Origin: Flavobacterium sp.
Lineage (GTDB): Bacteria > Bacteroidota > Bacteroidia > Flavobacteriales > Flavobacteriaceae
Direction: 5' to 3'
DNA length: 49,327 bases
NCBI GenBank assembly: GCA_014378065.1
Contig: JACMOK010000032.1
Location: 1-49,327 of the forward strand
The notes beneath the pieces were generated by a model, which did no database searches, was not told where the DNA came from, and was given only the letters and a program-made list of their open reading frames with translations. A program made the translations under genes and the position numbers. Shown piece after piece: positions 16,328 to 25,672 of the stretch. How positions within the stretch are numbered: position 1 is the stretch's first letter; each line of letters opens with the position of its first letter.

Positions 16328-17563
16328 TTAAGCGTCTAATTCGCCTGCAATAACATTTAAACTCGACAAAATTACAATCGCATCGGAGAGCAAAGCGCCT
16401 TTAATCATTTCAGGATAAGCTTGGTAATATATAAAACAAGGTCTTCGAAAGTGCAATCGGTAAGGTGTCCGACTTCCGTCTGTGACCAAATAAAACCCCA
16501 ATTCTCCATTTCCGCCTTCTACAGCGTGATAGACTTCGGCAACCGGAACCGGTACTTCTCCCATCACAATTTTGAAATGGTAAATTAACGATTCCATATT
16601 GGTGTAGACGTCTTCTTTTGGCGGTAAGTAATAATCGGGAACATCAGCATGATAAGGCCCTTCGGGCATTTTCGCCAAAGCTTGTCTAATAATGCTTAAG
16701 CTTTCCCAGACTTCGGCATTCCGAACGCAAAAACGATCGTAGGTATCTCCTGATTTTCCAACAGGAACAACAAAATCAAAATCTTCGTAGGAAGAATAGG
16801 GTTCCGCGACGCGAACGTCGTAGTCGACGCCGGCAGCGCGTAAATTAGGACCCGTAAATCCATAAGCCATGGCCATTTCAGCGGTAATCCCGCCTACATT
16901 TACCGTCCGATCAATAAAAATTCTATTTCTTTCAAACAGGTTTTCAAATTCTTTCCAAGCCACCGGGAATTCTTCCAAAAACACCTCTAATTTTCTAAAT
17001 GCTTCAGGCGTAAAGTCTCTTTCAAATCCGCCAATCCTGCCCATGTTGGTAGTCAGACGCGCGCCGCAAATTTCTTCATAGATCTCGTAGACTTTTTCTC
17101 TAAATTGAAATACATACAAGAATCCGGTGTAAGCCCCTGTGTCGACGCCCAAAATAGAATTACAAATCAAGTGGTCGGTTATTCGCGCCAACTCCATGAC
17201 AATTACCCTTAAATATTGTGCCCGTTTGGGAACTTCGATATTTAATAATTTTTCCAAAGTCATCCACCAACCCATATTGTTAATGGGCGAGGAGCAGTAG
17301 TTCATGCGGTCGGTGAGCGGAGTAATTTGGTAAAACGGACGGTTTTCAGCAATTTTCTCGAAAGCGCGGTGGATGTATCCGATGGTAGGTTCGGCTTCAA
17401 GAATCCTTTCCCCATCCATCAGTAAAATATTTTGAAAAATACCGTGCGTTGCGGGATGCGTAGGTCCTAAATTGAGGATTGAAAGTTCACTTCCGTCTTC
17501 ATTTAGTTGCTCTTGTATTCTTTTAGCATAGCGATGCTCTGGTGGTAATAATAGTTCTGACAT
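16328..17563 (-). CDS. nuoD: NADH-quinone oxidoreductase subunit D (49-kDa homologue)
   Basis: 411-residue subunit that forms the quinone site with NuoB. Signatures visible are LGPTHPATHGIFQN with the conserved quinone-site His, IGYIHRAFEK, and the C-terminal GELGFYLVTDGSRTPYRLHFR. In this operon NuoC and NuoD are separate proteins, unlike the fused NuoCD of E. coli. Spacing is 16 bp after nuoC and 5 bp before nuoE. Confidence 0.97.
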   Translation of the reverse strand: MSELLLPPEHRYAKRIQEQLNEDGSELSILNLGPTHPATHGIFQNILLMDGERILEAEPTIGYIHRAFEKIAENRPFYQITPLTDRMNYCSSPINNMGWWMTLEKLLNIEVPKRAQYLRVIVMELARITDHLICNSILGVDTGAYTGFLYVFQFREKVYEIYEEICGARLTTNMGRIGGFERDFTPEAFRKLEVFLEEFPVAWKEFENLFERNRIFIDRTVNVGGITAEMAMAYGFTGPNLRAAGVDYDVRVAEPYSSYEDFDFVVPVGKSGDTYDRFCVRNAEVWESLSIIRQALAKMPEGPYHADVPDYYLPPKEDVYTNMESLIYHFKIVMGEVPVPVAEVYHAVEGGNGELGFYLVTDGSRTPYRLHFRRPCFIYYQAYPEMIKGALLSDAIVILSSLNVIAGELDA

Positions 17564-17579
17564 TATTGAATGTGAAAAA

Positions 17580-18101
17580 TTATAAATTTATCGTTGTTCT
17601 TCCAAAGAATCGGTCGTCTTTATCGGTTCTGCCGCTGTCTTCCATGGGAAATTCCTTTCGCATCGGAAATGAAATCATTTCGTCCATGTTAAGGATGCGT
17701 TTCAATTGCAAGTGTCCTTTGAAATGAATGCCATAAAAATCATAGGTTTCTCTTTCCATCCAGTTTGAGCAAAGAAAAATATTAGAAATGGTTTTTATTT
17801 CTGGAGTTTCGCCATTGATAAAGGCTTTGATTTTGACGCGTTTGTTTTCGTACCAATTGTGCAAATGGTAGACAACCGCAAACTGTCGGTCTGCTGGATT
17901 GTCGGGATAATGGATGGCACACAAATCGGTTAAGAAATGGAAACGCAATTGTTCGTGGTTTTTCAAAAATAAAATTACCGCCGTATTGATATCTGCGGTC
18001 ATTTCAAAAGAAAATATATTTTTTTCTTGTTTAAAATCAAAAACGCCGTTGCCAAAGGTTTCGGTTAATTTATCCTGGATCTCTATTGTTTCTAAAGCCA
18101 T
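17580..18101 (-). CDS. nuoC: NADH-quinone oxidoreductase subunit C (30-kDa homologue)
   Basis: 173-residue peripheral-arm structural subunit. The family signature is ERETYDFYGIHFKGHLQLKR, and the C-terminus reads FPMRKEFP. It lies 5 bp after nuoB and 16 bp before nuoD. It is a separate gene, and its length fits unfused NuoC. Confidence 0.95.
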   Translation of the reverse strand: MALETIEIQDKLTETFGNGVFDFKQEKNIFSFEMTADINTAVILFLKNHEQLRFHFLTDLCAIHYPDNPADRQFAVVYHLHNWYENKRVKIKAFINGETPEIKTISNIFLCSNWMERETYDFYGIHFKGHLQLKRILNMDEMISFPMRKEFPMEDSGRTDKDDRFFGRTTINL

Positions 18102-18106
18102 TTCTT

Positions 18107-18655
18107 TTATTGAATGTTATAAGAGGCTAATAATTCTTGGTATTCTGGGGAACTTCGTCTTCTGACAGATTCGGAGCGTACGAGTTCTTGCAGTTTCATT
18201 ACACCGTCAACAATTTGTTCGGGTCTAGGCGGACAACCCGGAACGTAAACGTCTACTGGAATTATTTTGTCAATGCCTTGAAGCACCGAATAAGTATCGA
18301 AAATACCACCCGAACAGGCGCAGGCACCGACCGAAATTACCCAGCGCGGTTCGGCCATTTGTTCATATACTTGTCGTAAAATTGGTCCCATCTTTTTAGA
18401 AATTGTCCCCATGACCATAAGCATATCGGCCTGACGTGGAGAAAAACTTACGCGTTCTGAACCAAATCGTGCCAAATCGTAATGCGAAGCCATCGTAGCC
18501 ATAAATTCAATACCGCAACACGAGGTAGCGAAAGGCAATGGCCACAAAGAATTGGCCCGGGCCATACCGACGACATCATTGAGTTTTGTCGCAAAAAAGC
18601 CTTCGCCGACAATGCCTTCGGGAGGGGCTACCATATTTATTTTTGAATCGCTCAT
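18107..18655 (-). CDS. nuoB: NADH-quinone oxidoreductase subunit B (cluster N2)
   Basis: 182-residue subunit holding terminal cluster N2. The tandem cysteines appear in FATSCCGIEFMA, with the other ligands in GACACSGG and VPGCPPRPEQ. It sits second in the operon, 58 bp after nuoA, and 5 bp before nuoC. Length is normal. Confidence 0.97.
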   Translation of the reverse strand: MSDSKINMVAPPEGIVGEGFFATKLNDVVGMARANSLWPLPFATSCCGIEFMATMASHYDLARFGSERVSFSPRQADMLMVMGTISKKMGPILRQVYEQMAEPRWVISVGACACSGGIFDTYSVLQGIDKIIPVDVYVPGCPPRPEQIVDGVMKLQELVRSESVRRRSSPEYQELLASYNIQ

Positions 18656-18713
18656 TTCGTTTTAGATTTTAGAATTAGGATTTCTGCAAATCCAAATCAG
18701 TTCAAGCCAGTAT

Positions 18714-19079
18714 TTATTCCCACTCCAATGCTTTCTTTTTGATGATGTAGAAAAATCCCACTAAGAGAAGCAGCATAAAAATCACCATTTTCACCATACC
18801 TTCTAATCCAAGCTCCTTGAAATTAATGGCCCAAGGATATAAGAAAATCACTTCTACATCAAACAGCACAAATAAAATAGCCACAAGAAAATATTTTACA
18901 GAAAAAGGAATTCGGGCATTTCCAACAGATTCAATACCACATTCAAAATTTTTATCTTTGATTACCGACGACCTTCTCGGGCCTAATTTTCCTGAAATAA
19001 TGATCATACCCACCACAAATCCAACGGCTAATACAAATTGCATCAGTATAGGAAAGTAATCTAATTGATTGGACTGCAT
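18714..19079 (-). CDS. nuoA: NADH-quinone oxidoreductase subunit A
   Basis: 121-residue, three-helix membrane subunit of complex I with the conserved loop FECGIESVGNARIPFSVKYF and the acidic helix LFVLFDVEVIFLYPWA. I place the start at ATG 19079 (MQSNQLDYF). An upstream TTG frame beginning at 19112 would overlap the TATCTTTG promoter box, so it cannot be the translated start. It is the first gene of the nuo operon. Confidence 0.95.
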   Translation of the reverse strand: MQSNQLDYFPILMQFVLAVGFVVGMIIISGKLGPRRSSVIKDKNFECGIESVGNARIPFSVKYFLVAILFVLFDVEVIFLYPWAINFKELGLEGMVKMVIFMLLLLVGFFYIIKKKALEWE

Positions 19080-19109
19080 GTTAAAAAATTTATTTTTTAT
19101 AAACTGGCA

Positions 19110-19144
19110 CAAAGATAAGTTTCAATAATTAATTAGTAGCCAAA
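19110..19144 (-). promoter_or_regulatory. Probable nuo operon promoter
   Basis: TATCTTTG (plus coordinates 19110-19117) matches the TAnnTTTG -7 box of Bacteroidetes, about 31 bp before the nuoA ATG. A TTTG (19141-19144) lies 23 bp upstream, slightly wider than the usual 19-21 bp. No other strong box is seen within the operon. Confidence 0.6.
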
Positions 19145-19264
19145 AAAATAATAATTTGTAACGACTTCACTGTTTTATATTCCTAATTTTTATTAATTAT
19201 AAATAAGAAAAGGTCTATTTAAGAAGCGTGGCGCAAAGGGCCTGTTTATAATTTAAAAGAAGTC

Positions 19265-19298
19265 AAAAAAAAACGTTCCGAAATCAATCGGAACGTTT
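19265..19298 (-). terminator. Rho-independent terminator of the cold-shock gene
   Basis: A perfect 11-bp stem, AAACGTTCCGA (19271-19281) and TCGGAACGTTT (19288-19298), with a 6-nt loop. On the minus strand it is followed by a run of T. It lies 37 bp after the cold-shock gene stop. Confidence 0.88.
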
Positions 19299-19334
19299 AA
19301 ACATTCATAGGTAACAAAAATAATATATATATTT

Positions 19335-19535
19335 TTAGTCTTCTAGCGCTACTACCTGAGCAGCTACTTTACCTTTTCTTCCTTCTTCTTCTTCGTAGCT
19401 TACTCGGTCACCTTCGCGAAGTTCTTCCGCTTTGATTCCTGAGGCATGAACGAAAATGTCTTTTCCTGTTTCTTCGTCTGTAATGAATCCGTAACCTTTA
19501 GACTCATTGAAAAATTTAACTGTACCTGTACGCAT
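19335..19535 (-). CDS. Cold-shock domain protein (CspA family)
   Basis: A 66-residue single cold-shock domain, a five-stranded OB fold that binds single-stranded RNA and DNA. RNP1 (KGYGFI) and RNP2 (DIFVHASG) are both visible. The charged segment YEEEEGRKGK before the last strand is typical of the family. The gene stands alone with its own promoter box and terminator. Which paralogue it is, and whether it is cold-induced, cannot be told from the sequence. Confidence 0.96.
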   Translation of the reverse strand: MRTGTVKFFNESKGYGFITDEETGKDIFVHASGIKAEELREGDRVSYEEEEGRKGKVAAQVVALED

Positions 19536-19563
19536 TGTGATTGTAATAAAATTTATAATGCTG

Positions 19564-19571
19564 CAAATGTA
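19564..19571 (-). promoter_or_regulatory. -7 box upstream of the cold-shock gene
   Basis: On the minus strand TACATTTG fits TAnnTTTG, about 28 bp before the ATG. A TTTCG lies 15 bp upstream, so the -33 element is imperfect. The short leader is AT-rich. Confidence 0.5.
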
Positions 19572-19660
19572 ATATATATTATAATACGAAAGTTACTAAA
19601 GTGTTAAATTTTTATAAAAATTATTGATTCTCAACGTTTTCCGAATGTATTTTCGAAATT

Positions 19661-21412
19661 TTATTCTATATTCAGTTTGATATGCAATTCGCTTAATTGG
19701 GCTTCGTCAATCACAGACGGAGCGTCAATCATCACGTCTCTTCCAGAATTGTTTTTTGGGAAAGCTATAAAATCGCGAATTGTTTCCTGACCGCCTAAAA
19801 TAGCAACCAAGCGGTCTAGACCAAAGGCCAGGCCACCATGCGGTGGTGCGCCGAACTGAAAGGCATCCATCAAGAATCCAAATTGATTTCTAGCTTCTTC
19901 AGGTGTAAATCCTAAATATTTAAACATTAATTCCTGGGTGGCTTTGTCGTGAATTCTGATTGATCCCCCACCAATTTCGTTCCCATTTAATACCATATCG
20001 TAGGCATTGGCGCGTACTTTCCTCGGATTAGTTTCGAGTAAATGCATGTCTTCTGGTTTTGGTGAAGTAAAAGGGTGGTGCATCGCGTGATAACGACCGC
20101 TTTCGTCATCATATTCCAATAACGGAAAGTCGACCACCCATAGTGGTGCAAATTCTGTCGGTTTTCTTAAACCCAAACGCGTCGCCAATTCCATACGCAC
20201 GGCACTCAATTGCGTTCTTGTTTTAGCGGCTGGGCCCGAAAGTACAAATATCATATCGCCTGTTTGAGCGCCGGTCACTTTAGCCCAGTTAGACAAATCT
20301 TCCTGATTGTAAAATTTATCAACTGACGATTTGTAGGTGCCGTCATCGTTGCATTTGACATACACCATACCGGAAGCTCCAATCTGTGGGCGTTTGATCC
20401 AGTCAATGAGTCCGTCAATTTCTTTGCGCGTATATTCTCCCGCACCCGGAACAGCAATCCCGACCACCAATTCCGCTGCGTTAAAAACCGAAAAATCTTT
20501 GCTTTTTGCCACTTCGTTGAGTTCACCGAATTCCATTCCGAAACGAATGTCGGGTTTGTCATTTCCGTAGGTTCTCATCGCGTGATCGTAGGTCATTCTT
20601 GGAAATTTGGTCACTTCCACGCCGTTGATTTCTTTTAACAAATGACGCGTTAATCCTTCAAAAACGTTCAAGATGTCTTCTTGTTCTACAAAGGCCATTT
20701 CACAATCGATTTGGGTGAATTCCGGTTGACGGTCGGCACGCAGATCTTCATCACGAAAACATTTTACAATTTGAAAATATTTATCCATTCCGCCCACCAT
20801 TAACAATTGCTTGAAGGTTTGAGGCGATTGCGGCAACGCATAAAACTGACCTTCGTTCATTCGCGAGGGTACCACAAAATCGCGGGCTCCTTCGGGAGTA
20901 GATTTGATAAGATAGGGTGTTTCCACTTCACAAAAATCCAAATCCGACAAATATTTACGCACTTCCATAGCCACTTTATGGCGGAAAAGCAAATTGTTTT
21001 TTACCGGATTTCTTCGGATGTCTAGATAGCGGTATTTCATTCGAATGTCTTCGCCACCATCGGTTTCATCTTCAATGGTAAACGGCGGTGTTAGCGATGC
21101 ATTCCATATTTTTAATTCAGAAACTAAAATTTCTATGTCGCCCGTAGCCATGTTTTTGTTTTTGGCCTCGCGTTCAATCACGATGCCTTTGGCTTGGATC
21201 ACGAATTCGCGACCTAAAGTTTTGGCCAGTTCAAAAACGGTCTTATCGGTTCGGCTTTCATCAAAAATTAATTGGGTAATGCCGTACCGGTCGCGCAAAT
21301 CGACCCAATTCATAAAGCCCTTGTCGCGTGATTTCTGAACCCAGCCGGCCAGTGTTACTTCGGTATTGATGTGTGCTGCGTTCAATTCGCCACAGTGATG
21401 ACTTCTATACAT
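19661..21412 (-). CDS. aspS: Aspartyl-tRNA synthetase
   Basis: Class II synthetase that charges tRNA-Asp. The N-terminal OB anticodon-binding domain begins [13 protein letters not shown]. Class II motif 2 is visible as [20 protein letters not shown] and motif 3 as [13 protein letters not shown]. The roughly 100-residue GAD insertion between them marks the bacterial type. Start chosen at ATG 21412 (MYRSHHCG, 583 residues); a TTG two codons upstream is less likely. A TAAATTTG promoter box lies upstream. Confidence 0.97.
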   Translation of the reverse strand: MYRSHHCGELNAAHINTEVTLAGWVQKSRDKGFMNWVDLRDRYGITQLIFDESRTDKTVFELAKTLGREFVIQAKGIVIEREAKNKNMATGDIEILVSELKIWNASLTPPFTIEDETDGGEDIRMKYRYLDIRRNPVKNNLLFRHKVAMEVRKYLSDLDFCEVETPYLIKSTPEGARDFVVPSRMNEGQFYALPQSPQTFKQLLMVGGMDKYFQIVKCFRDEDLRADRQPEFTQIDCEMAFVEQEDILNVFEGLTRHLLKEINGVEVTKFPRMTYDHAMRTYGNDKPDIRFGMEFGELNEVAKSKDFSVFNAAELVVGIAVPGAGEYTRKEIDGLIDWIKRPQIGASGMVYVKCNDDGTYKSSVDKFYNQEDLSNWAKVTGAQTGDMIFVLSGPAAKTRTQLSAVRMELATRLGLRKPTEFAPLWVVDFPLLEYDDESGRYHAMHHPFTSPKPEDMHLLETNPRKVRANAYDMVLNGNEIGGGSIRIHDKATQELMFKYLGFTPEEARNQFGFLMDAFQFGAPPHGGLAFGLDRLVAILGGQETIRDFIAFPKNNSGRDVMIDAPSVIDEAQLSELHIKLNIE

Positions 21413-21458
21413 GCTCAAGATTTTAGATTATAGTCGCTATTGAATTCGGACTCGGTTG

Positions 21459-21466
21459 CAAATTTA
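21459..21466 (-). promoter_or_regulatory. -7 box upstream of aspS
   Basis: TAAATTTG on the minus strand, about 46 bp before the aspS ATG. No TTTG lies at the ideal upstream distance, so this is a partial promoter match. Confidence 0.45.
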
Positions 21467-21542
21467 AAACTAATTCTCAATAATGAATGATGATTCGATG
21501 CAAACTTGCCGTAGAATTATATGCAGCAAACTACCTTGTGAT

Positions 21543-22631
21543 TTATTGGGAGATCAGTTTAAATTCGAGGTCAAAATTGTTTTTAATGGCTTGATCTCCT
21601 AAGTTGTCAAAGAAATTTTTTGAGCCATATCGTACGCCGAAAGCGGTGCGATCCAGCGTTATTTTTCCCGAATACTGTTGTTGGTTTTGCGTCATTTTAA
21701 AAGCAATCGGCTGGGTGGTTTTTTTAATGGTTAAATTTCCGAAGACCTCAATCTCATTTTTTGAATTTTGGATGGTGCGTTTAATGGTCAGCGTGGCTGT
21801 TGGATATTTTGACACTTCAAAAAAATCTTCCCCTTTTAAATGCGTTTTCAATTGGTTGTCGGAATGATCGATAGTGTTCAAATCTATAATGATACTTCCG
21901 GAAATAATTTTTTTGTTTTTCAATTTAAAATTGCCAGATTTTAAATTAACCGTACCGGTCAAACTATAACTTCCCACTTCGCCATAGCCAGTCCATTTCA
22001 CGCTGCTTTTTTGCACATCTAATGCGATGATTTCAGAATTATTGCTGCGTGGTGTCATTTTTTTCGGCAACCCAATCGAGGTGTTTTTTAAAAGCAATTT
22101 GGCTTCCGTTTCAACCAATGCCGTTCCTTTAAATTCCTTGCCAGCTTTATTTTTGGCAATATAAAACCACATGGCATCCCCGCCGACCAACGACTCGGAT
22201 TTTCTCCAACTCGTTGAATCGGTATAAATCTTTCCTTTTTTGAGTAGTGCCCCTTTGCAATGATACGTTTTTTCAAAATCAGCGGGTGTGTAAGTCACGC
22301 GCAAAATCCATCCTTTATCTGTGTAAATATAACTGCCATAACTGGTAAGTTGTAAATCTTCAGTCATCGATTTTACAGAAGTATTATGTTTCCAAATATA
22401 CATGCCGTCTTCAAAAGTAGCATAGGTTGGATTTGGGAAATGCGATCCTTGAATACCCACGGCAAGACCTCTCAGTTTTTCGGGCATTATGCGATTAATT
22501 TCTGGAGTTGATTTAATTTCTGTAATTTGGGAAGGCCTTAAAGCAATCTTCGAGTGAGGGTCTTGCATTATGCCGGTCATCGATGTCAGCATAACAATTA
22601 CTACGTTTAGTATTCTTAAATTTGTTTTCAT
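21543..22631 (-). CDS. Secreted two-domain protein with C-terminal YceI-like lipid-binding domain
   Basis: 362 residues from ATG 22631 (MKTNLRILNVVIV), which opens a signal-peptide-like hydrophobic stretch; an upstream frame to 22712 adds non-conserved sequence that crosses the promoter box. Residues ~201-362 look like a YceI domain, an isoprenoid-binding lipocalin-like barrel: SSVKWTGYGE, SIIIDLNTID, KGEDFFEVSKYPTATL, LTIKKTTQPIAF and LDRTAFGVRYGS. Residues ~30-195 form an extra part rich in Tyr and Trp that I do not recognise. Typical YceI proteins have only about 190 residues. It probably acts in the periplasm; a direct function cannot be assigned. Confidence 0.8.
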   Translation of the reverse strand: MKTNLRILNVVIVMLTSMTGIMQDPHSKIALRPSQITEIKSTPEINRIMPEKLRGLAVGIQGSHFPNPTYATFEDGMYIWKHNTSVKSMTEDLQLTSYGSYIYTDKGWILRVTYTPADFEKTYHCKGALLKKGKIYTDSTSWRKSESLVGGDAMWFYIAKNKAGKEFKGTALVETEAKLLLKNTSIGLPKKMTPRSNNSEIIALDVQKSSVKWTGYGEVGSYSLTGTVNLKSGNFKLKNKKIISGSIIIDLNTIDHSDNQLKTHLKGEDFFEVSKYPTATLTIKRTIQNSKNEIEVFGNLTIKKTTQPIAFKMTQNQQQYSGKITLDRTAFGVRYGSKNFFDNLGDQAIKNNFDLEFKLISQ

Positions 22632-22657
22632 GATTGTATTTTTAGAATTATTTAAAA

Positions 22658-22665
22658 CAAAACTA
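22658..22665 (-). promoter_or_regulatory. -7 box upstream of the YceI-domain gene
   Basis: TAGTTTTG on the minus strand fits TAnnTTTG, 26 bp before the ATG. TTTG-rich sequence lies about 16 bp further upstream. It supports the start at 22631. Confidence 0.5.
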
Positions 22666-22784
22666 CCGGGATCATACAAAACAAAAAAGTGCAAATCGGC
22701 AAAGCGACGCAATCATCGGTAGTTGAACAACAACGTTCACCGACTGTTTCAGCATCTTACCGAAAAGTATTTTTTAAACGCTGA

Positions 22785-22792
22785 TACTTTTG
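22785..22792 (+). promoter_or_regulatory. -7 box upstream of the serine hydrolase operon
   Basis: TACTTTTG fits TAnnTTTG, 40 bp before the hydrolase ATG. The -33 position is poor. Further upstream lie two short direct matches to the LytTR half-site pattern, TAGTTGA (22720-22726) and ACGTTCA (22733-22739), which may matter because the operon encodes a LytTR regulator. Confidence 0.45.
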
Positions 22793-22832
22793 TCAAATTG
22801 CATCTTATTTTAAACCATTGACTCTGAGAACC

Positions 22833-24647
22833 ATGAAAAAAATCACATTTAGCGCACTATTTTTAGTTCTTATTTCGGCTGCAGCCTTCGCGCAGAGCAA
22901 ATCAAGCTTGGCAAGAATGAAAGCGGTTGAGAACAATTTGATTCCGTTTGTTTCGGTGAAAGGGTTTAATAGTTGGACGCTTGCAGAGCGAATGAAATTT
23001 TACAAGGTACCTGGCGTTAGCATTGCGGTTATTAAAGATTATAAGATAGACTGGGCAAAAGGATATGGTTTTGCAGACACGCTAAAAAGACACAAAGTCA
23101 CCACTCAAACCATGTTTTCTGCGGGATCTATTAGCAAGTTCGTGATGGCAGCTGGCGCTTTAAAGTTGGTGGAAAATGGTAAACTGACACTTGACGATCC
23201 GATTAACAATTACTTAAGGTCTTGGAAAGTGAAAGACAACGAATGGTTAATCAAGAAACCCATTACCCTTCGCATGTTATTAAGCCACACGGCAGGCACT
23301 TCTCAAACCTCCTATTTTGGCTTTACGCCCGACAAAAAATCGTTTCCTTCGATTGTCGAAATTTTAAATGGGGATCCGATAGCTGAAAGCCGAAGCGTTG
23401 TAGTAAATAGCGAACCCGGAAAAGACTTTCGCTATTCAGGCGGAGGCAGTATGATTGCTCAAATGGCGATAATGGACGTTTCCGGTCAGGATTTTGCGAT
23501 TTTTTGTAATCAAACTATTTTCAAACCTTTGGCAATGAAACACACCACTTTTGAACAACCGCTGCCTCAAAAATTCGAAAAAGTGCTGTCTTGGGGATAT
23601 TCGGAAGCCTCTTGGTTTAAGGGAATGCCTTATGTTTATCCGCAGCAGGCCGCGGCTGGATTGTATGCTACGCCAACTGATCTGGCGCAATTTTTTATTG
23701 CCATTCAAAAATCTTATAAAAACAAGGGAAATTTTTTGAACAATTCCCTTGCAAAACTCATGCTCAGCCCCCAAGCGCCCGTTTCCGACGGCAGTTATAA
23801 AGAGGAAATTGGCATAGGCCCTTTTTTAATTCAGCGCACGGACAACAAAAGCGAGGACGGGAAATATTTTGAATTTACAGGCGTCAACGCTGGTTTTTTG
23901 GCTTACGGCATCGCAAGTTTTCAAAATGGAAATGGCGTGGTAATTATGCTCAATTCAGGAGATGATGTCAATGGTTTGGGAAAAGAAATTAGGAGATCAG
24001 TAGCCAAAACTTACCACTGGACCAATTTTTTGCCAGAAGAGATCAATCCCGTTGCTATAAGCGAATCGGAATTGGAGTTGCTTTGTGGAAGATACAAAGC
24101 TGGTCCGGATGAGGTGGTTTGTTTGCACAGAGAAAAAAATTACCTGGTAGAAAATATCAACGGAGGCAACGCTATTTATTGTTTCCCTATCGCCAAAGAT
24201 TCAATTATATTTACCGATTATAACGTAAAAGGATTTTTTAAAAGAACCGCTGACGGAAGGGCTATTTCTTTGCAGACCGCCTTTCAGAATCAGCCCATGT
24301 CAAGAATGGGGGACGAAGAATTTACCCCCAGCGAATGCCTAAAAGCCAAAAAGTACGTAGAAGCCAAAGCAGGTTTTGAAGCCATGAAGATGAATGAATA
24401 CCAGATCACGTATCTAGCGTATGAATGGTTGAACAAAAAACCAGCTGATTTACAGGCGGCTAAGACTATTTTAGAATTGGCCGCTGAGCAACATCCCGAT
24501 TCGGCTATTGTTTACAATCGTTGGGGTGATTATTATTTGCAAATAAACGATGTGCCCAATGCCATACTCAACTATAAAAAAGTTTTAGCAATAGAGCCGG
24601 ATAACGCACAAATCAACGAAACTATAAATCAATTATTGAAACCATGA
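22833..24647 (+). CDS. Secreted serine beta-lactamase-like hydrolase with C-terminal TPR-like region
   Basis: 604 residues from ATG 22833, which opens a signal peptide ending AAAFAQS; a TTG 15 bp upstream is less likely. The class C beta-lactamase/penicillin-binding fold spans about 35-400. The nucleophile motif is SISK (S99, K102), the second motif is YSG (201-203), and a later HTTFEQP segment is present. Residues ~420-500 form a linker-like domain, and ~505-604 form one or two TPR-like helical repeats (SAIVYNRWGDYYLQINDVPNAILNY). Such proteins are usually esterases or D-peptidases, not antibiotic resistance enzymes; the substrate cannot be read here. The stop overlaps the next gene by 4 bp (ATGA), coupling it to a LytS/LytR-type pair. 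Confidence 0.86.
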   Translation: MKKITFSALFLVLISAAAFAQSKSSLARMKAVENNLIPFVSVKGFNSWTLAERMKFYKVPGVSIAVIKDYKIDWAKGYGFADTLKRHKVTTQTMFSAGSISKFVMAAGALKLVENGKLTLDDPINNYLRSWKVKDNEWLIKKPITLRMLLSHTAGTSQTSYFGFTPDKKSFPSIVEILNGDPIAESRSVVVNSEPGKDFRYSGGGSMIAQMAIMDVSGQDFAIFCNQTIFKPLAMKHTTFEQPLPQKFEKVLSWGYSEASWFKGMPYVYPQQAAAGLYATPTDLAQFFIAIQKSYKNKGNFLNNSLAKLMLSPQAPVSDGSYKEEIGIGPFLIQRTDNKSEDGKYFEFTGVNAGFLAYGIASFQNGNGVVIMLNSGDDVNGLGKEIRRSVAKTYHWTNFLPEEINPVAISESELELLCGRYKAGPDEVVCLHREKNYLVENINGGNAIYCFPIAKDSIIFTDYNVKGFFKRTADGRAISLQTAFQNQPMSRMGDEEFTPSECLKAKKYVEAKAGFEAMKMNEYQITYLAYEWLNKKPADLQAAKTILELAAEQHPDSAIVYNRWGDYYLQINDVPNAILNYKKVLAIEPDNAQINETINQLLKP

Positions 24648-25672
24648 CCCATTTGATTCCGCTTCAAAAACGCATTTTGATAGGATTTTTGTTTTATTTT
24701 ATTTTTGGAACGATGTACTGGCTGGCCAATTCTTTACAAACCGGGTTTAAGTTTAATATGTGGCAAGAAGCGTTGGTCGACTATTCTCTAAAAGGAGCAT
24801 TAACGGTTCCTGTCTGGTTGTTGTTGTTTGTATATCTAAAAAACGAGAAGCTTTCGTTTCGGTTAAAAATTCATTTAATCACTTGCCCTTTGTATGTTTT
24901 TTTGTGGTTTAAATTGTTTAGAATTTTTGCTGAAGCCTTTGATTTGTTCTATTTAAAAGGTACGGGAAAGGTTTGGGATATTTATATTCCTACATTATTT
25001 TATTTTCTGCAATTCGGTTTTTTCCATGCCTACGAATACTGGGAAAACAACCAATTTCAAATGCAAAGAGAACAACAACTGAAAGAGGCCGCGCGCGTGG
25101 CAGAAATCAACAATTACAAAGCACAGTTACAGCCTCATTTTTTATTCAACACACTCAATTCGATCAATGCCACACTGACCGCAGACAACGAGCCCGCGAG
25201 AGAGTTGATCGCTAAATTGGCAGATACTTTCCGGTATGCGATGAAAATTTCTAATAAAGAATTGATTTTGTTGCGAGAAGAAATTGATTTTAATAAAATT
25301 TGTTTAGAACTCGAAAAGGCGCGTTTCAGCGATCGACTGCAAGTGGTATATGTTATTGACGAAAGACTTTTAGAAAATTTGGTTCCTCCGATGATTTTGC
25401 AACCCCTGATCGAGAACGCCATAAAACATGGTATTTCCAAGAGTGTTTCGGGAGGTATAATTACAATATCAATTCAACAAGAAAATCAAAAAATGGTTTT
25501 TGAAATCACCGATACAGGTCTGGGGTTGACCTCAGGTCTGGAGAACGCTTCCGGAATTGGATTGAGTAACACCAAAAAACGACTAGAGGTGATGTATGGA
25601 GAAGTCATTGAATTGATTGAAAACAAACCTAGTGGCGTAAAAGTACTTTTTAAAATCCCAATACAAAACTAA
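24644..25672 (+). CDS. LytS/YehU-type membrane sensor histidine kinase
   Basis: 342 residues. About four hydrophobic segments (near 11-29, 49-65, 76-97, 112-130) lie before the kinase core, with little sensor domain outside the membrane. The phospho-acceptor His165 sits in LQPHFLFNTLNSI, the signature of the LytS-type His_kinase family. ATP-lid motifs are LQPLIENAIKHGI and DTGLGL. It overlaps the hydrolase gene by 4 bp and abuts its response regulator directly. Such kinases often sense membrane or envelope state; the signal here may be linked to the hydrolase. Confidence 0.93.
   Translation: MTHLIPLQKRILIGFLFYFIFGTMYWLANSLQTGFKFNMWQEALVDYSLKGALTVPVWLLLFVYLKNEKLSFRLKIHLITCPLYVFLWFKLFRIFAEAFDLFYLKGTGKVWDIYIPTLFYFLQFGFFHAYEYWENNQFQMQREQQLKEAARVAEINNYKAQLQPHFLFNTLNSINATLTADNEPARELIAKLADTFRYAMKISNKELILLREEIDFNKICLELEKARFSDRLQVVYVIDERLLENLVPPMILQPLIENAIKHGISKSVSGGIITISIQQENQKMVFEITDTGLGLTSGLENASGIGLSNTKKRLEVMYGEVIELIENKPSGVKVLFKIPIQN

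Noticed and set aside
17542..17727. Plus-strand frame over the nuoD-nuoC junction
   Set aside because: It is antisense to both genes, short and without any protein family feature.
19080..19112. Upstream TTG start for nuoA
   Set aside because: It overlaps the TATCTTTG promoter box; the ATG at 19079 gives the usual NuoA length.
22833..24647. Serine hydrolase as an antibiotic-resistance beta-lactamase
   Set aside because: The YSG motif, large size and TPR tail fit esterase/peptidase-like relatives better; resistance cannot be inferred.
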